Below, one piece after another: positions 63,244 through 64,000 of a stretch of 64,000 nt of DNA. A program made the position numbers and the translations under genes. This stretch comes from Limnoperna fortunei (Eukaryota > Mollusca > Bivalvia > Mytilida > Modiolidae): NCBI GenBank assembly GCA_944474755.1, contig OX104112.1:65086433-65150432 (forward strand), given 5' to 3'. Position 1 is the first letter of the stretch, and the number at the start of each line of letters is the position of its first letter. The notes below the pieces were generated by a model. It was not told the DNA's origin, did no database searches, and saw only the letters and a list, made by a program, of their open reading frames with translations.

Positions 63244-63398
63244 AGGATTAAACACTGGGTTTTAGGAAATTATCAATGTGTAAACTGCAGCGACTCACTC
63301 ACAAACTTGACATAAAGTCCTTTGGACTTTATTTAGTTTGTGAGTGAGACGCCAGAGTTTACACACTGATAATTTCCTAAAACCCAGTGTTTAATCCT
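63244..63398. repeat. 155-bp foldback
   Basis: AGGATTAAACACTGGGTTTT and its inverse form the outer stem, which continues through AGGAAATTATCAATGTGTAA. An inner stem ACTCACTCACAAAC pairs with GTTTGTGAGTGAG, and AAAGTCC-TTT-GGACTTT closes the centre. Arms are about 70 bp. It abuts the SINE to its right. Confidence 0.92.
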
Positions 63399-63404
63399 AT
63401 ACTG

Positions 63405-63677
63405 TATGTTTGTTTTGTTTGTTGAATGTGTTTAACACCATTTTTAGCAATTTTTCAGCTATATCATGGCATCCAGGTTTTATTAAGGGAGAAAGCCAGC
63501 GAAAATCATCTGTAGAAAACCCTTGCCTTCGGTAGGAAAACTGGCAATCCATCTCAATTAAAATTAGAGTCAAGTATACCCTGCCCGCAGTGAAACTCAA
63601 ACCTGCAACCTCAGTGTTGACAGACCACGTGATCAATAGTAGACGAACTACCTTAACCACTCGGCCACAGAGGCCCC
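63405..63677 (-). mobile_element. tRNA-derived SINE, complete head
   Basis: On the minus strand it begins GGGGCCTCTGTGGCCGAGTG; TGGCCGAGTGG (63657-63667) is a perfect box A and GGTTTGAGTTTC (63592-63603) a diverged box B, as in a tRNA-Leu/Ser-type head. The body leads to the tail ATGATATAGCTGAAAAATTG and GGTGTTAAACAC. The same tail family is seen at 4374-4420, 35263 and 51670. Confidence 0.85.
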
Positions 63678-63878
63678 ATTTATTTCTTAAAATATATTTT
63701 TAATCCAGTATGAATTATTAGAAGATTTTTGGTAAGAAATAGTTATTATTGTGACTAAAGACTTCAGTTTGTGATGATCATTAAACAAAACAGAATGTGA
63801 AATGGTCTAGGTAGTTAGTATTTGATGCATATAAAATTCAGATCTGCTTATAATTGAATTATATTTCTAATTTGACAG

Positions 63879-63985
63879 ATATTTCTCTATCGTGAAAGAC
63901 TGACATTTTTGAAATTGTACACAGCAGATATGTATGAGTATTTAATAATCAAAGACATTGATGGAAACTTAACGCATAAAAGAGG
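63879..63985 (+). CDS. Second coding exon, SPFH/band-7-like protein
   Basis: The acceptor TTTGACAG ends at 63878 and the donor GTAGGT starts at 63986. The exon is 107 nt, entered in phase 0, and reads IFLYRERLTFLKLYTADMYE then YLIIKDIDGNLTHKRG, leaving two bases for the next exon. Joined to exon 1 across a 3,179-bp intron it gives a continuous EGPKR-IFLYRERL sequence with no stop. This supports one gene that continues beyond the window. Confidence 0.75.
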
Positions 63986-64000
63986 GTAGGTAATTTGAAG

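Noticed and set aside
63592..63677. Possible tRNA-Leu gene
   Set aside because: Box A is perfect, but box B is degenerate, no proper cloverleaf 3' end follows, and the sequence continues into a SINE body and tail.

Overview
This is invertebrate nuclear DNA, most likely from a bivalve mollusc. It is AT-rich, genes are split by introns, and almost every kilobase carries a transposable element or repeat. The bivalve guess rests on several things: the repeat that opens with a GTGAGCTATTGCCATCAC-type head (61391-62643), tRNA-headed SINEs whose tail resembles GGCGTTAAACACC, a short-LTR Mag-type gypsy element that recalls Steamer of clams, a DIRS-like element, a Merlin transposase, and a TRIM-type NHL exon. 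No species is claimed.

Host-type genes are few. A four-exon minus-strand gene (3852-5866; DUF4806-like) lies wholly inside a TIR-bounded insertion. An isolated NHL beta-propeller exon sits at 29355-29432. An intact single-exon CDS at 41068-42705 encodes a Toll-like leucine-rich-repeat membrane protein that has a 14-residue tail and no TIR domain. Two exons at 60613-60699 and 63879-63985 begin a gene, probably of the SPFH/band-7 type, that runs off the right edge.

Layout. 1-1824: plain DNA, then a 162-167 bp tandem repeat. 1825-7304: a 5.48 kb TIR insertion that splits that repeat and holds a second TIR element, a LINE fragment, a SINE and the DUF4806-like gene. 8983-13620: a Ty3/gypsy (Mag/Steamer-like) element with near-identical LTRs but broken ORFs. 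14030-16990: LINE debris, two small TIR elements and a palindrome. 16998-22827: a composite of 1.05-1.7 kb repeat units built on a 157-bp module. 23118-23624: a TIR element. 24099-28443: a DIRS/PAT-like tyrosine-recombinase retrotransposon with split direct repeats. 29800-34940: two decayed LINEs. 35263-40204: SINE-like repeat, foldbacks, a Crypton-like scrap, a 10-bp-TSD element, a 97-bp tandem array, and a Merlin pseudogene with a MITE at its start codon. 41068-42705: LRR gene. 43078-48830: LINE ORF1, then an APE-type LINE ORF2 whose N-terminus carries a 2A ribosome-skipping motif. 48830-56900: microsatellite, foldback, MITEs and a triplicated roughly 0.5 kb unit colonised by three different TIR elements. 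56900-64000: the gene-bearing right end.

Two features cut across the window. First, at least eight large palindromes or foldbacks of about 75-317 bp occur. Second, several single-base frameshifts fall in homopolymer runs, so some apparent pseudogene breaks could be assembly errors. Family names come from memory of motifs; no searches were run.
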